8,455 nucleotides of DNA from assembly GCA_009782015.1 (NCBI GenBank), contig WQUP01000274.1, positions 1 through 8,455 on the forward strand, in the 5' to 3' direction. A model generated the notes under the pieces. The model was not told the origin of the DNA and ran no database searches. It saw only the letters and a list, made by a program, of their open reading frames with translations. Position 1 is the first letter of the stretch, and each line of letters begins with the position of its first letter. The stretch comes from Endomicrobiia bacterium (GTDB taxonomy: Bacteria > Elusimicrobiota > Endomicrobiia > Endomicrobiales > Endomicrobiaceae). Below are positions 7,115 to 8,455 of the stretch, in pieces. A program made the position numbers and the translations under genes.

Positions 7115-7215
7115 AACGACAGAGTGAAGAGTGAAAAGTGAAGAGTGAAGATACGACAAAAAACATGCCGTTGCAGTATCTTCACTCCCCACTCTCAACT
7201 CTCCACTCTGTCATA
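7115..7215 (+). repeat. Palindromic AGAGTGR-heptamer element lacking the core (family 1, copy B)
   Basis: This 101-bp element starts one base after the stop of the GAF gene. The left arm (7115-7154) and right arm (7176-7215) are each 40 bases and match as an inverted repeat at 32 of 40. The first six bases, AACGAC, and inner ends, GATAC and GTATC, are the same as in copy A. Only 21 bases (7155-7175) separate the arms, starting GACAAAAAAC and ending TTGCA. The GTCATTGCGAG core present in the other copies is missing. Downstream, AAAGGAG begins three bases after the right arm. In single-stranded form it would be one long hairpin with a short loop. Confidence 0.87.
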
Positions 7216-7217
7216 AG

Positions 7218-7224
7218 AAAGGAG
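7218..7224 (+). promoter_or_regulatory. Shine-Dalgarno for transketolase N-terminal subunit; decides the start at 7231
   Basis: AAAGGAG lies six bases before the ATG at 7231 and just outside repeat copy B. An upstream in-frame ATG at 7138 is inside the repeat and would add 31 repeat-encoded residues not expected in the family, so 7231 is chosen. Confidence 0.88.
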
Positions 7225-7230
7225 CTGTTA

Positions 7231-8052
7231 ATGGAGAAATCTGATTTAAAAATAATATCTGCCGCAGTTAGAAAAGATATTATTAAAATGCTCGGAACGG
7301 CCGGCTCGGGACATCCCGGAGGAAGTTTGTCTTCGGTCGAACTTGTTACGGCTCTTTATTTCGGCCACATGAAGTACAATCCCAGGAACACCAATGATCC
7401 CGACAGAGATTACTTTATCCTTTCAAAAGGGCATGCCTGTCCGGTCTTGTATGCCGTGCTTTCTCAGATGGAGTGCATTACCGGCGACGAACTGTGCACG
7501 CTGAGAAAAGCAGGAAGCAGGCTTCAGGGACATCCCTCAAAAGGATTGCCCGGCATTGAAATCTCTACGGGCTCTCTCGGATACGGTTTGTCCATAGGCG
7601 CCGGCATAGCGGCGGGGATAAAACAGTTGAAAAAGGCCAACAGGGTGTATGTTCTTATGGGCGACGGCGAGCAGCAGGAAGGAAGCATATGGGAAGCGGC
7701 TATGGCCGCCGCGCATTATAAGCTTAATAACCTCTGTGCGATAGTTGACGATAACGGGCTTCAGATAGACGGCCCGACTGAAAAAATAATGAACGTTGAG
7801 CCTATCGGCGACAAATACAGGGCTTTCGGCTGGAATGTGGTAGAAATAGACGGACACAATCTCGACGAAGTAAACGGCGCGTACGAAAAAGCAAAGAAAG
7901 AACTCCACAAACCTACGGCAATAATAGCAAAGACCGTAAAAGGAAAAGGCGTTTCTTTCATGGAAAATCTAGCAGAGTGGCACGGAAAAGCCCCTTCCAA
8001 AGAGCTGGTCGAAAAAGCGATGGAAGAAATAGACGCGGCTTTAAAAGACTAA
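7231..8052 (+). CDS. Transketolase, N-terminal (TPP-binding) subunit of a split enzyme
   Basis: This 273-residue protein corresponds to the first part of transketolase, as found in organisms where the enzyme is split into two polypeptides. Visible family motifs are GSGHPGG (25-31), SKGHA (65-69), GHPS (100-103), STGSLGYGLSIGAG (112-125) and the thiamine-diphosphate/metal motif GDGEQQEG (144-151) continuing to DDNG with Asn175. The C-terminal block is KTVKGKGVSFMEN (234-246) followed by WHGKAP (250-255). His28, His68 and His101 are the expected active-site histidines by family knowledge. The enzyme moves two-carbon units between sugar phosphates in the non-oxidative pentose phosphate pathway, and needs a C-terminal partner. 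No such partner gene follows in the window: the remaining bases hold two repeats and a short tail, so the partner may lie beyond the edge. The 3' end touches the next repeat, which begins at or within the stop codon. Confidence 0.93.
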   Translation: MEKSDLKIISAAVRKDIIKMLGTAGSGHPGGSLSSVELVTALYFGHMKYNPRNTNDPDRDYFILSKGHACPVLYAVLSQMECITGDELCTLRKAGSRLQGHPSKGLPGIEISTGSLGYGLSIGAGIAAGIKQLKKANRVYVLMGDGEQQEGSIWEAAMAAAHYKLNNLCAIVDDNGLQIDGPTEKIMNVEPIGDKYRAFGWNVVEIDGHNLDEVNGAYEKAKKELHKPTAIIAKTVKGKGVSFMENLAEWHGKAPSKELVEKAMEEIDAALKD

Positions 8053-8208
8053 GAAAGAGTGAAGAGTTGGGAGTGAAGAGTGAGGATACGGCAAAGACTT
8101 TTTGTCGTCATTGCGAGGGAACAAAGGGACAATGTCCCAAGTTCACGCGGCAATCCAGAGCAGTTGCAGTATCTCCACTCTTCACTCTTCAATCTCCACT
8201 CTGTCGTT
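8050..8208 (+). repeat. Palindromic AGAGTGR-heptamer element, full copy (family 1, copy C)
   Basis: This 159-bp copy overlaps or abuts the transketolase stop codon. The left arm (8050-8089) is recognisable though its first bases have drifted (TAAGAA where copy A has AACGAC). The right arm (8169-8208) ends GTCGTT as expected. The core carries GTCATTGCGAGGGA, the GGGACAATGTCCC hairpin and GCGGCAATCCAGAG as in copy A. It is followed directly by AAAAGGAG, the same Shine-Dalgarno-like string seen after copies A and D, but here no gene follows, only copy D. Confidence 0.88.
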
Positions 8209-8213
8209 AAAAG

Positions 8214-8358
8214 GAGCTGGGAGTGAAGAGTGAGGATACGGCAAAGACTTCTTGTCGTCATTGCGAGGGAACAAAGGGACAATCTTCCAAGTTCACGCGG
8301 CAATCCAGAGCAGTTGCAGTATCTCCACTCTCCACTTTTCAATCTCCACTCTGTCGTT
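8214..8358 (+). repeat. Tandem, left-truncated AGAGTGR-heptamer element (family 1, copy D)
   Basis: This copy repeats copy C at a spacing of exactly 150 bases. Bases 8071-8216 and 8221-8366 differ at five of 146 positions by my count. The left arm lacks its outer AACGAC end and first heptamer, the sequence joining instead at GGAGCTGGG. The right arm is complete and ends GTCGTT, again followed by AAAAGGAG. Two substitutions change GGGACAATGTCCC of copy C to GGGACAATCTTCC, breaking the inner core hairpin. A recent local tandem duplication is the simplest explanation. Confidence 0.85.
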
Positions 8359-8455
8359 AAAAGGAGATGTTATAATAAAAATCGGCAAAAGAAAGATAGA
8401 CGGTAAGCTCTAAGAAAAAACTAAAATAATAAAAAAGAGTTCTTAGAGTAGATAG
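8359..8455 (+). other. Non-coding tail; possible remnant of a gene start
   Basis: Together with copies C and D this makes a 403-base stretch after the transketolase gene with no credible gene. AAAAGGAG (8359-8366) looks like a ribosome site, but the ATG at 8367 is followed by TTA TAA. At the expected start distance there is ATA (8375-8377) in a frame that closes after 12 further codons, at TAA 8411-8413. An inverted repeat, CTCTAAGAA (8408-8416) and TTCTTAGAG (8440-8448), has a 23-base AT-rich loop and no T-run after it, so it is not a convincing terminator. The continuation is outside the window. Confidence 0.4.

Noticed and set aside
7977..8210. Plus-strand frame of 77 residues overlapping the transketolase 3' end
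   Set aside because: It is the out-of-frame end of transketolase joined to repeat copy C. No start context supports it.
8049..8342. Minus-strand reading frame of 97 residues containing two copies of an SGLPRELG-type peptide
   Set aside because: It lies entirely in repeat copies C and D, and the same peptide appears in copy A. It is a translation of the repeat with no ribosome site or independent conservation.
8050..8358. CRISPR array
   Set aside because: The tandem units are 150 bases long, almost identical throughout and internally palindromic, with no unique spacers.
8371..8376. Perfect TATAAT as a -10 promoter element
   Set aside because: No -35-like hexamer lies at the right distance (ACTCTG at 8348-8353). 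The string follows a ribosome-site-like sequence and matches a normal leader. The same applies to TATAAT at 1343-1348, which overlaps a start codon.

Overview
The window is a densely packed stretch of genes, all on the + strand, from a diderm-type bacterium. Signal-peptide and lipobox proteins are present, coding sequence is of moderate GC, and genes either overlap by a few bases or are separated only by repeat elements. The overall flavour (a pair of DUF4139 proteins, a TPR/lipoprotein pair, a split transketolase, GTCATTCTG- and GTCATTGCG-type intergenic repeats) is compatible with Elusimicrobiota or a similar deep-branching diderm group. That assignment is an impression from content, not something the sequence proves.

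Layout. Bases 1-177 are the 3' end of rpiB (ribose-5-phosphate isomerase B). A small exported TPR protein (182-604) and a lipoprotein (601-1197) follow as a translationally coupled pair. After a palindromic repeat (1191-1328) comes a secreted DUF4139 protein (1347-2699), then a second, different palindromic repeat (2701-2860), then a close paralogue of the DUF4139 protein (2874-4223). deoC (4214-4867, GTG start) and a membrane protein with three GAF domains (4864-7113) overlap head to tail with the preceding genes. A third repeat (7115-7215) precedes the N-terminal half of a split transketolase (7231-8052). The last 400 bases hold two tandem copies of the repeat (8050-8208 and about 8214-8358) and a short non-coding tail.

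How the genes fit together. rpiB, deoC and the transketolase subunit all handle pentose or deoxypentose phosphates, so the metabolic core looks like non-oxidative pentose-phosphate and nucleoside-sugar metabolism, interleaved with envelope proteins of unknown role and a membrane sensor. The C-terminal transketolase subunit is not in the window and may lie just beyond its end.

The most unusual content is the repeats. Each has two inverted arms built of about four tandem 7-base units (AGAGTGR in one family, TTAATAG in the other) around a hairpin core. Each fills almost exactly the space between an upstream stop codon and a downstream Shine-Dalgarno sequence. The two families have unrelated-looking arms at first sight, but the same plan and related core and heptamer patterns. 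They also create false N-terminal extensions of two real genes, corrected here.
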